The notes under the pieces: model-generated
Databases searched by the model: none
Told to the model about the DNA's origin: nothing
What the model saw: the letters and a program-made list of their open reading frames with translations, nothing else
Program-made: the position numbers and the translations under genes
From: Bacteroidota bacterium
GTDB taxonomy: Bacteria; Bacteroidota; Bacteroidia; Flavobacteriales_F; PHOS-HE28
Assembly (NCBI GenBank): GCA_014584605.1
Contig: JACTMO010000082.1
Span: 1-54,752 of the forward strand
Direction of reading: 5' to 3'
Length of the DNA: 54,752 nt
In this document: piece by piece, positions 8,213 through 14,734 of the stretch
Position numbering within the stretch: position 1 is the first letter of the stretch
Layout: the number at the start of each line of letters is the position of its first letter

Positions 8213-9430
8213 ATGACCTACCCCGAGACCCTGGCCTACCTGCAGGCCCGCCTGCCCATGTTCCATCGCGTGGGCAAGGCCGCCTACAAGGCCGACCTGC
8301 ACACCACACACGCCCTCATGGCCGCCCTGGACCACCCGGAGCACGGCCTGCGCTGCGTGCACGTGGCCGGCACCAATGGCAAGGGGAGCACCAGCCACAT
8401 GCTGGCGAGCATCCTGCAGCACGCGGGTCTGCGCACCGGCCTCACCACCAGCCCGCACCTCACCGACTTCCGGGAGCGCGTGCGGGTGAACGGCGCCATG
8501 ATCACCGAGGAGGCGGTGGTGCGTTTCGTGGAGGAGCACCGGGCCGCCTTCGAGCCGCTCGTACCCAGCTTCTTTGAATGGAGCATCGCCCTGGCCTTCG
8601 CCCACTTTCGCGAGGCCGCCGTGGACATCGCCGTGGTGGAGACCGGGCTGGGCGGCCGCCTGGACAGCAGCAACGTGGTGAGCCCGGAGGTGGCCGTGAT
8701 CACCAACATCGCCCTGGACCACGTGGAGCTGCTGGGCGGTAGTCCGGAGGCCATCGCGGCGGAAAAGGCCGGCATCATCAAGCCCGGCATCCCGGTGGTG
8801 ATCGGCGAGGCGCACGGGGCGGTGGCCGACCTGTTCCGCCAGCGTGCCGCCGCCGTGGACGCGCCCCTGGTGATGGTGGACCATGAACGACCGTTACCCG
8901 CCCGGCCCGACCTCGCCGGCCCGCACCAGGAACGCAACGCCCGCACCGTGCTCACCGCAGTGGACCTGTTGCGGGAACGCGGCTGGCGCATCTCCGATGA
9001 GGCCGTGGCCCTGGGCCTCGCCTCCGCTGCGGCCACCACCGGCCTGCGCGGTCGCTGGCAGGTGCTGGGTCGCACACCGCTGGTGGTGGCCGATGTGGCG
9101 CACAACGCCGACGGGCTGGCCGTGGTGCGCGACATGCTCGGCCGCACCCCCCACCGGCGCCTGCACGTGGTGCTGGGCATGGTGAACGACAAGGACCTGC
9201 GACCAGCCTTGGGCCAGCTGCCGACCGACGCGTCCTACCATTTCTGCAAGGCCGACATCCCGCGCGGCCTGCCCGCCGAACAACTCGCCCGGGCCGCGGC
9301 CGACCTCGGCTTGCACGGTCGGGCGTACCCCTCCGTCCGCGACGCGTTCCACGCGGCCCGCGCGGCAGCGGCCACCGACGACCTCGTGCTGGTGACCGGC
9401 AGCGTGTTCGTGGTGGCCGAGGTGCTTTGA
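8213..9430 (+). CDS. folC: Bifunctional folylpolyglutamate synthase/dihydrofolate synthase
   Basis: The 405-residue Mur-ligase-fold enzyme adds glutamate to dihydropteroate and to tetrahydrofolates using ATP. Visible motifs are the P-loop AGTNGKGSTS (residues 52-61), the omega-loop region TSPHLTDFRERVRVNG, ETGLGGRLDSSN, TNIALDHVELLG with AAEKAGIIK, and the C-terminal ligase domain with VADVAHNADG. Length is normal. An AGGGAGG lies only one base before the ATG, too close to be a useful ribosome-binding site. It is the last gene of the exbB-exbD-exbD-tonB-folC run, probably by read-through. Confidence 0.95.
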   Translation: MTYPETLAYLQARLPMFHRVGKAAYKADLHTTHALMAALDHPEHGLRCVHVAGTNGKGSTSHMLASILQHAGLRTGLTTSPHLTDFRERVRVNGAMITEEAVVRFVEEHRAAFEPLVPSFFEWSIALAFAHFREAAVDIAVVETGLGGRLDSSNVVSPEVAVITNIALDHVELLGGSPEAIAAEKAGIIKPGIPVVIGEAHGAVADLFRQRAAAVDAPLVMVDHERPLPARPDLAGPHQERNARTVLTAVDLLRERGWRISDEAVALGLASAAATTGLRGRWQVLGRTPLVVADVAHNADGLAVVRDMLGRTPHRRLHVVLGMVNDKDLRPALGQLPTDASYHFCKADIPRGLPAEQLARAAADLGLHGRAYPSVRDAFHAARAAAATDDLVLVTGSVFVVAEVL

Positions 9431-9498
9431 TCCCGGGCGGATGCAGGCCGATACAGCCATCGATCCACTCCCCTGTCCACGCTACTCCCGGATGAACC

Positions 9499-9535
9499 AG
9501 CCCCGCGATCGCGGGGCTTCGTGGGACCTACTGGA
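9499..9535. repeat. 37-base direct repeat, first copy (palindrome plus tRNA 3' end)
   Basis: Bases 9499-9535 are identical to 9601-9637. The first 20 bases (agccccgcgatcgcggggct) form a perfect palindrome that in the second copy is the stem of the tRNA-Val(CAC) terminator; the rest matches the tRNA 3' end. This copy has lost the T-tract seen in the other. Confidence 0.85.
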
Positions 9536-9593
9536 TCCGACCAGTGACCTTCCCGCCCGTGGGCGGGACGCTCTGAACCAGCTCCCACCCACC
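9522..9593 (-). pseudogene. Degenerate tRNA-Val copy 1 with hairpin in place of anticodon arm
   Basis: On the minus strand this segment keeps the D-loop side (AGCTGGTTCAGAGCG) and the T-arm and 3' acceptor strand (GGTCACTGG, then CCAGTAGGTCCCA) of the adjacent tRNA-Val(CAC). The 5' acceptor strand and first D-stem strand are lost, the T-loop has lost a base, and the anticodon arm is replaced by TCCCGCCC/GGGCGGGA, a perfect GC hairpin with no U33. It cannot form an acceptor stem. It is a tRNA-derived remnant, or a tRNA-like RNA of unknown role. Confidence 0.7.
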
Positions 9594-9596
9594 ACG

Positions 9597-9620
9597 AAAA
9601 AGCCCCGCGATCGCGGGGCT
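9597..9620 (-). terminator. Intrinsic terminator of tRNA-Val(CAC)
   Basis: Read on the minus strand, a perfect 10-base-pair palindrome (9601-9620) starts four bases after the tRNA 3' end and is followed by five T residues. This is a textbook intrinsic terminator. Confidence 0.85.
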
Positions 9621-9637
9621 TCGTGGGACCTACTGGA
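9601..9637. repeat. 37-base direct repeat, second copy
   Basis: Identical to 9499-9535. This copy spans the functional terminator stem and the 3' end of the intact tRNA-Val(CAC). Confidence 0.85.
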
Positions 9638-9698
9638 TTCGAACCAGTGACCTCATGCGTGTGAAGCATGCGCTCTGAACCAGCTGAGCTAAGGTCCC
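9624..9698 (-). tRNA. tRNA-Val (anticodon CAC)
   Basis: A complete cloverleaf of 75 bases reads on the minus strand: acceptor GGGACCT/AGGTCCC, D stem GCTC/GAGC, anticodon stem CATGC/GCATG with loop TTCACAC, T stem ACTGG/CCAGT with loop TTCGAAT, and discriminator A. The CCA end is not encoded. Anticodon CAC reads the valine codon GTG, which is heavily used in this GC-rich genome. It has its own -7 box (9710-9717) and terminator. Confidence 0.96.
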
Positions 9699-9709
9699 GT
9701 TGCGGGGCG

Positions 9710-9717
9710 CGAAAATA
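9710..9717 (-). promoter_or_regulatory. -7 box TATTTTCG of tRNA-Val(CAC)
   Basis: On the minus strand TATTTTCG ends 11 bases before the first base of the mature tRNA, inside a short A/T-rich tract that stands out in this GC-rich DNA. No TTG is seen at the -33 position. Confidence 0.55.
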
Positions 9718-9733
9718 AAAACTTCCTCCGATG

Positions 9734-9803
9734 TGGGAGCGATCGGATCCGAACCAATGACCCTCCCGCCGGTGGCGGGATGCGCTGAACCAGCCACACG
9801 CCA
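9734..9803 (-). pseudogene. Degenerate tRNA-Val copy 2 with hairpin in place of anticodon arm
   Basis: On the minus strand the 3' half (GGTCATTGGTTCGGATCC, then GATCGCTCCCA) is nearly identical to the neighbouring tRNA-Val(TAC), with a T-loop change A to G. The 5' acceptor strand and first D-stem strand are lost. The anticodon arm has become TCCCGCC-ACC-GGCGGGA, a strong hairpin without U33 or a usable anticodon. It lies between the terminator of one tRNA and the promoter of the next. It shows the same kind of change as copy 1 although it derives from a different tRNA. Confidence 0.7.
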
Positions 9804-9804
9804 C

Positions 9805-9834
9805 AAAAAAGACCCTCGGCCATCGCCGAAGGGT
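9805..9834 (-). terminator. Intrinsic terminator of tRNA-Val(TAC)
   Basis: Read on the minus strand, a stem ACCCTTCGGC/GCCGAGGGT with one bulged base is followed by T residues (9805-9810), just after the tRNA 3' end. Confidence 0.8.
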
Positions 9835-9839
9835 TTCGG

Positions 9840-9914
9840 TGGGAGCAATCGGATTCGAACCAATGACCCTCTGCTTGTAAGGCAGATGCTCTGAACCAGC
9901 TGAGCTATGCTCCC
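9840..9914 (-). tRNA. tRNA-Val (anticodon TAC)
   Basis: A complete 75-base cloverleaf on the minus strand: acceptor GGGAGCA/TGCTCCC, D stem GCTC/GAGC, anticodon stem TCTGC/GCAGA with loop CTTACAA, T stem ATTGG/CCGAT (one wobble pair) with loop TTCGAAT, discriminator A, no encoded CCA. Anticodon TAC serves GTA and, with modification, other valine codons. It has its own terminator and lies upstream of tRNA-Val(CAC). Confidence 0.96.
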
Positions 9915-10287
9915 GGGAGATCGTTCGGCAGGCGCCGGGCATCCCTCCGACCATGCGGAGTTCAGGGCCGGACCGGGCCACGAAAAGAACAAGGCAGCGT
10001 CGATTTCCACCGGGGGGCGCCGGGGCGGTCGTCGACGACGGGGCCAAAAGTATGCGGTTACTGCCAAGTCCCCATCCGTGGCGGCCCGGCCATGAAGCCT
10101 TCCCGGCCCATGATCGATCTCCGGCCGCAACTCCATTACTTCGCGAAGGGTGCGGCAGCACCCGCCCTGCCGCCATGGACCTTTCGCTGGAGCTCGTGAT
10201 GCTGGTACTGGTCGCCGGTACAGCGGCCCTCGATGGAACCGGTCGGCCCGGGATCGCCCTGCCGCAGCACGAAAAAAGCCCACCCGC
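9915..10287. other. Intergenic region between the tRNA cluster and crtI
   Basis: About 370 bases without a gene. It holds one perfect TAnnTTTG box on the minus strand (10045-10052) that probably serves the tRNA cluster. The crtI frame is open upstream of its ATG, but that stretch has no homology-like content. No promoter box for crtI is recognised. Confidence 0.5.
10045..10052 (-). promoter_or_regulatory. -7 box TACTTTTG, possible promoter of the tRNA-Val(TAC) gene
   Basis: A perfect TAnnTTTG on the minus strand, about 130 bases before the tRNA 5' end. The long leader would need processing; a nearer promoter was not found. Confidence 0.4.
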
Positions 10288-11772
10288 ATGGCACGCACGG
10301 CCTTGGTGATCGGTGCCGGCTTCGCCGGGATCTCTGCGGCCGCCTCACTGGCCCGGCGGGGCTTTACGGTCACCGTGGTGGAGAAGAACGCCACGCCGGG
10401 CGGCCGCGCACGCGTATGGCGTGAGGCGGGGTATGTCTTCGACATGGGCCCCAGCTGGTACTGGATGCCCGATGTGTTCGAGCAGTGGTTCGCGCAATTC
10501 GGCGAGCGGGTGGAGGACCACTACCGGCTGCTGCGCCTGGACCCCTCCTACCAGGTGATCTTCGACGATGGGGACGCCTGGCCGGTCCCGGCGGGCCCTG
10601 ACGCACTGCGCGCGTTCTTTGAACGCATCGAGCCGGGTGCGGGCGCGCAGCTGGACCGCTTCCTCGGCGAGGCGCGCCGGAAATACGAGCTGGGCATGCA
10701 AAAGCTCGTGCACCGCCCCGGCCTGAGCTGGGCCGAGTACGCGCATCCCGAACTGCTGGCGGGACTCCTTCGCAGTTCGGTGTTCCGCTCGCTGCGGTCG
10801 CATGTGGCCGGGCATTTCCGCCACCCGCGGCTGCGCCTGCTCATGGAGTTCCCGGTGCTCTTCCTCGGCGCCTCTCCGGCGCGCATCCCGGCGTTGTACA
10901 GCCTGATGAACCATGCGGACATGGCGCTCGGCACCTGGTATCCCATGGGAGGCATGGGCCGCATCGTGGAGGGCATGGTGCGTGTGGCCGAGGCCCAGGG
11001 GGTCCGCTTCCTGTACGGCCGCCCGGTGGAAGGCATCACCGTACGCGACAGCCGGGCCGTCGGTGTGCGCACCGCCCAAGGCGACCTGCGGGCCGATGTG
11101 GTGGTGGCCGGTGCCGACTACCACCACGTGGACCAGCAGCTGCTGTCCCCCGGGGACCGCGCCTACTCTGCGGCCTATTGGGACCAGCGCGTGATGACCC
11201 CCTCCTCCCTGTTGTTCTACTTGGGCTTCCGAACCCGGCTCAACAAAGTGCTGCACCACAACCTGTTCTTCGACGAGGACCTGGACCGGCACGTGGGAGA
11301 GATCTATGACACACCGCGCTGGCCGAGCCGGCCGTTGATGTACGTGTCCGTACCATCGGTCACGGACCCCGGGCTCGCTCCGGACGGGCACGAGAACGTG
11401 TTCGCCCTGATCCCCATCGCTCCCGGCCTGCCCGACGGGCCCGAGGTGCGGCAGCGCTACCAGGAGATGCTGCTCGACCGCCTGGGCCGGCATACCGGGC
11501 AGGACCTGCGGCCGCATCTGGCGTACGTGCGCAGCTACTGCGTCACGGACTTCGAGCGGGACTACAACGCGTTCAAGGGCAATGCCTACGGGCTGGCGAG
11601 CACCCTGCGGCAGACCGCAGTATGGCGGCCCCGGATGCGCAGTCGCAAGGTGGCCGGGCTCTATCACACCGGCCAACACACCGTGCCGGGGCCGGGCGTG
11701 CCGCCCGCCCTGATCAGCGGGCAGGTGGTGGCCGGGCTCGTGGCCAGGGACCTCCAACGCGCGAACGCATGA
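10288..11772 (+). CDS. crtI: Phytoene desaturase (CrtI family)
   Basis: The 494-residue FAD-dependent desaturase starts with the dinucleotide-binding motif VIGAGFAGISAA (GxGxxG at residues 9-14) and VVEKN, followed by TPGGRARV. The C-terminal part has the CrtI signature region with GLYHTGQHTVPGPGVPPALISG. It introduces double bonds into phytoene, giving lycopene or a related product, at the membrane. ATG 10288 (MARTALVIG) is chosen because the FAD motif starts directly after it; an upstream extension is unsupported. Its stop overlaps the crtB start by four bases. Other members of the family desaturate or isomerise other carotenoids, but the adjacent crtB favours phytoene. Confidence 0.93.
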   Translation: MARTALVIGAGFAGISAAASLARRGFTVTVVEKNATPGGRARVWREAGYVFDMGPSWYWMPDVFEQWFAQFGERVEDHYRLLRLDPSYQVIFDDGDAWPVPAGPDALRAFFERIEPGAGAQLDRFLGEARRKYELGMQKLVHRPGLSWAEYAHPELLAGLLRSSVFRSLRSHVAGHFRHPRLRLLMEFPVLFLGASPARIPALYSLMNHADMALGTWYPMGGMGRIVEGMVRVAEAQGVRFLYGRPVEGITVRDSRAVGVRTAQGDLRADVVVAGADYHHVDQQLLSPGDRAYSAAYWDQRVMTPSSLLFYLGFRTRLNKVLHHNLFFDEDLDRHVGEIYDTPRWPSRPLMYVSVPSVTDPGLAPDGHENVFALIPIAPGLPDGPEVRQRYQEMLLDRLGRHTGQDLRPHLAYVRSYCVTDFERDYNAFKGNAYGLASTLRQTAVWRPRMRSRKVAGLYHTGQHTVPGPGVPPALISGQVVAGLVARDLQRANA

Positions 11773-12611
11773 ACCGGATGGCCCTGTACGACGCCGTGTG
11801 CCTGAAAGCCAGCAGGCACACCACGCTCAGCTACAGCACGTCCTTCTCCCTGGGCATCCGTTCCCTGGACCGGCGCTTTCGCGGTCCCATCCACGCCATC
11901 TACGGCTTCGTGCGCTTCGCCGACGAGATCGTGGACAGCTTCCACACCCACGACAAGCCCGCCCTGCTGCGCCGCTTCAGGGAGGACACCTGCACGGCCA
12001 TCGCCGAGGGCATCAGCCTCAACCCCATCCTGCACAGCTTCCAGCGAGTGGTCCACACCTACGGCATCGACCGCACGTTGTACGACACCTTCCTGAACAG
12101 CATGGACATGGACCTGCGCGACACCGTGCACGACCGTGGAAGCTTCGAGCGGTACATCCTGGGGAGCGCGGAGGTGGTGGGCTTGATGTGTCTGAAGGTG
12201 TTCTGCGAGGGCGACCATGCCCTGTTCGAAAGGCTGCGCGCCCCGGCCATGCGCCTGGGCGCGGCCTTCCAGAAGGTGAACTTCCTGCGCGACCTGAGGC
12301 ACGACCACCACGACCTGGGCCGCACCTACTTCCCCGGTCTGGACGTGAGCCGCATGGACGATGGGGTCAAGCGCTCGATCGAAGCGGACATCGAAGCGGA
12401 CTTCGATGCGGCCATCCAGGGCATCCGACAGCTGCCGCGCGGTGCGCGTTTCGGGGTGTACATCGCCTATGTGTACTACCGCAGCCTGCTGCACAAGATC
12501 AAGGCCCTGCCCACGGAGCACATCCTGCGCGAGCGGGTGCAGGTGCGCAACCGCAGCAAGCTGGCCCTGCTCACCACCAGCTACGTGCGGCACAGCCTCG
12601 GGCTCCTGTGA
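11769..12611 (+). CDS. crtB: Phytoene synthase (squalene/phytoene synthase family)
   Basis: The 280-residue enzyme condenses two geranylgeranyl diphosphates to phytoene. It has both aspartate-rich Mg-diphosphate motifs: DEIVD at residues 52-56 within YGFVRFADEIVDSF, and the second in NFLRDLRHDHHDLGRTYFP (D175, D179). Length is typical of bacterial CrtB. The ATG overlaps the crtI stop (ATGA), and the crtB stop overlaps the GTG start of idi (GTGA), so the three genes are tightly coupled. A squalene synthase role is less likely given the adjacent crtI. Confidence 0.94.
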   Translation: MNRMALYDAVCLKASRHTTLSYSTSFSLGIRSLDRRFRGPIHAIYGFVRFADEIVDSFHTHDKPALLRRFREDTCTAIAEGISLNPILHSFQRVVHTYGIDRTLYDTFLNSMDMDLRDTVHDRGSFERYILGSAEVVGLMCLKVFCEGDHALFERLRAPAMRLGAAFQKVNFLRDLRHDHHDLGRTYFPGLDVSRMDDGVKRSIEADIEADFDAAIQGIRQLPRGARFGVYIAYVYYRSLLHKIKALPTEHILRERVQVRNRSKLALLTTSYVRHSLGLL

Positions 12612-13189
12612 TCAGCGGTGCGAACGATCGGCAGGACGAGGTGGTGCTCGTGGACGGGCACGATACGCCCATCGGCATCCGCGACAAGCTGGAGGCGCAC
12701 CGCAACGGCGAACTGCACCGGGCGTTCTCGGTGTTCGCCTACGACATCAACGACCGGCTGATCCTCCAGCGGCGCGCCTCGGACAAGTACCACAGCGCCG
12801 GGCTCTGGACCAACACCTGCTGCGGGCATCCACGCCCCGGCGAACCCTTGCTGGAAGCGGCCGCAAGGCGTCTGTGGGAGGAGATGGGCATCCGGAACCG
12901 TGCGCTGGAGCACCGTTTCTCGTTCATCTACCGCGCCGAACTGGACAACGGGCTCGTGGAACATGAACTGGACCATGTGCTCTTCGTGCGCCACGTCGGC
13001 CTCATCCAACTCAACGCCGCCGAGGTGATGGAGTGGCGCGCCGTGACCGATGCGGACCTGGACCGGGAACTTCGCGCCCACCCGGACCGCTTCAGCGCCT
13101 GGCTGCCCATCTGCTGGCCGCAGGTGCGTGCGCATCGCGCAACGGACCGGCTTGCCGCACAGAGGTCCGGCACACCGCGTCGTCCCTGA
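12608..13189 (+). CDS. idi: Isopentenyl-diphosphate delta-isomerase, type I
   Basis: The 193-residue Nudix-fold enzyme interconverts IPP and DMAPP, supplying the carotenoid pathway. It shows the catalytic cysteine in WTNTCCGHP (C72), the Nudix-like helix AAARRLWEEMGI, and the glutamates of EHELDH (E118, E120) equivalent to the metal-binding and catalytic pair. The GTG start overlaps the crtB stop. The reading frame stays open far upstream through crtB, but the coupled GTG gives the normal family length. No crtY or crtZ gene follows in the window. Confidence 0.93.
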   Translation: MISGANDRQDEVVLVDGHDTPIGIRDKLEAHRNGELHRAFSVFAYDINDRLILQRRASDKYHSAGLWTNTCCGHPRPGEPLLEAAARRLWEEMGIRNRALEHRFSFIYRAELDNGLVEHELDHVLFVRHVGLIQLNAAEVMEWRAVTDADLDRELRAHPDRFSAWLPICWPQVRAHRATDRLAAQRSGTPRRP

Positions 13190-13393
13190 CGCGGAGCCCG
13201 CTCCACAAGCGGCCCCGCCACCATGCGTCAGGCGCCGCCGCCGTTAAAAGATGTGAAACCGGGCGTCCGAAGCGGGCTTCGGCAAACTATGTGCGGAACC
13301 GGGTCGTTCCTGCTTTGTCCGTCAGGCTTGCGCTCGGACGCGCAGCGCTCGAAAGGACTTGATCACGTTCACAACAACACAACATACACGGCC

Positions 13394-13555
13394 ATGCCCC
13401 GCAAGAAAAAAGCCCTGATCCTCGCTCAACCGGTCCGTGAGGGCATCGAACGCATCAAGGTGCGTCTCGACGCCCGTACTGTGATCACGCTCGCCAACCT
13501 CAAGGCGCTCGAGTTCTGGAAGCAGCGCTATCCCAAAGCCGAGGTCATCGGTTGA
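13394..13555 (+). CDS. Small basic conserved hypothetical protein, 53 residues
   Basis: The reading frame gives a 53-residue protein beginning MPRKKKALILAQPVREGIER and ending with a short helix-like stretch LANLKALEFWKQRYPKAEVIG. It is rich in Lys and Arg at the N-terminus and has no signal peptide or membrane segment. The start codon is preceded by an A/C-rich tract (acaacaacacaacatacacg), which resembles an unstructured translation start region in Bacteroidota. It follows the carotenoid operon after about 200 bases and is probably transcribed separately. I recognise no function; the composition would allow nucleic acid binding. Confidence 0.72.
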   Translation: MPRKKKALILAQPVREGIERIKVRLDARTVITLANLKALEFWKQRYPKAEVIG

Positions 13556-13604
13556 GGATGGTCCCGATCGATCCCGCCCCGCCTGGCGCGACCGGCGACG
13601 GCCG

Positions 13605-14309
13605 TCACGGGCAGGCCTCCACCCGGGTAGGAACGTCCACCGCAGCGGGGCTGAGGTAGGGAATGTCGAGCGCCAGTCCGCGGACCAGCAGGAGGCCGGC
13701 CATCAGCGCGTAGCCCACAGGCATCCAGCGCGACAGGTGGGTGCGCAGGCGCCCACCCACCGAAAGGCCCGCAAGCCGGACGGCGAAGAGGGCGGGCCAG
13801 GTGCCCAGGCCGAAGGCGGCCATGAAGAGCGCACCGCTCGCCGCCCCATCCTGGGCGAGGGCTCCGGCCACGGCGGCGTACACCAGGCCACAGGGAAGCA
13901 GGCCGTTCAACATGCCGGTGGCCAGCACGGTGGTCGGTCGGCCCCGGTGCAGACGGGTGGCCACCGCCGTACGCAGGCGGGCCATCCATGCGGCGGGCAT
14001 CAACGGGCGCTTCATGCGGTCGGCCACGGTGGGCACCAGCAGCACGGCCGCCATCAGGCCGGCCAGGGCGATCGCCACCGCGCGCTGCAGACCGGCCAGG
14101 CCCAGCCCCCGACCGAACAGGCCGAACAGCGCACCGATGGCCATGTAGGTGAGCACACGGCCCAGGTTGAGCAGCACCGCGGTGCGCAGCGCCCGTGCAC
14201 GCCCGGAGCTGCCGTGGGCCACGGCCAGATGCAGCGGGCCGCACATCGCCAGACAGTGGGCGCTGCCCAACAGGCCCAGCAACAGAGCGGTGATCGGCGC
14301 GGCCGTCAT
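13605..14309 (-). CDS. SafE/TauE-like membrane protein (COG2836 type) of the cbb3 oxidase locus
   Basis: The 234-residue integral membrane protein starts with LLLGLLGSAHCLAMCGPLHLA, whose H18, C19 and C23 form the HCxxMCGP signature of the COG2836 family. This family is usually labelled sulfite exporter TauE/SafE, but it occurs repeatedly beside ccoG-ccoH and is thought to act in cytochrome oxidase maturation or metal handling. About six hydrophobic segments follow. Its start overlaps the fixH stop, making it the last gene of the cco run. The sulfite exporter label should not be taken as function. Confidence 0.85.
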   Translation of the reverse strand: MTAAPITALLLGLLGSAHCLAMCGPLHLAVAHGSSGRARALRTAVLLNLGRVLTYMAIGALFGLFGRGLGLAGLQRAVAIALAGLMAAVLLVPTVADRMKRPLMPAAWMARLRTAVATRLHRGRPTTVLATGMLNGLLPCGLVYAAVAGALAQDGAASGALFMAAFGLGTWPALFAVRLAGLSVGGRLRTHLSRWMPVGYALMAGLLLVRGLALDIPYLSPAAVDVPTRVEACP

Positions 14310-14734
14310 GGCAGCACGATGCGTTCCTCCACCAGCACGATGCCGGCAGGGCCGGTCCATTCCAGCTCGGCCTTGTACAGGCCACGCAGCAGGCCGGTCA
14401 GCGGGACACCACAGCGACCTGCGTCATCGGGACGCAGCTCGAAGGACCGGTCGGCCCGCTCATCGGAAGGTCGTTGCAGACGGAGGAGGACCACCGACGG
14501 TGCCACTTCCGAAAGGGTGACCAGCAGGGAATCGCCGACCACCTGCAGGTCCGCCTGCCCGCTGCCCGTCCGGTTCAACTGGTCCAGCCTCTCCTGGTAG
14601 CGCAACTCCTGCGCGTAGTAGTCCTCGGCCACCAGCTGTTCCTGCTCGGTGGAGGCCTTCACCATGAAGCCCACCATAAGGGCGATGAAGGCCCCCAGGG
14701 CGATCGCGGTCCCGGTTCCCCAATTGAACTTCAT
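14306..14734 (-). CDS. ccoH: FixH/CcoH family protein
   Basis: The 142-residue protein has one N-terminal membrane helix (ALGAFIALMVGFMVKA, residues ~12-27) and a periplasmic beta-rich domain, as in FixH. The segment EDYYAQELRYQERLDQLNR after the helix matches the family's YY..E..YQ pattern. FixH/CcoH is needed for assembly or stability of the cbb3 oxidase. Start and stop overlap the neighbouring ccoG stop and SafE-like start by four bases each. Confidence 0.87.
   Translation of the reverse strand: MKFNWGTGTAIALGAFIALMVGFMVKASTEQEQLVAEDYYAQELRYQERLDQLNRTGSGQADLQVVGDSLLVTLSEVAPSVVLLRLQRPSDERADRSFELRPDDAGRCGVPLTGLLRGLYKAELEWTGPAGIVLVEERIVLP

Noticed and set aside
9499..9637. Attachment site of an integrated island at the tRNA genes
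   Set aside because: Only about 65 bases lie between the repeats and no integrase is present; tandem duplication explains it better.
11798..13189. Possible crtB-region fusion protein in frame with idi
   Set aside because: The upstream part is an off-frame reading of crtB; the GTG at 12608 overlaps the crtB stop and gives the normal Idi length.
13605..14309. Assignment as a sulfite exporter
   Set aside because: The HCxxMCGP signature and coupling to ccoH point to the oxidase-linked family; transport of sulfite is not supported.
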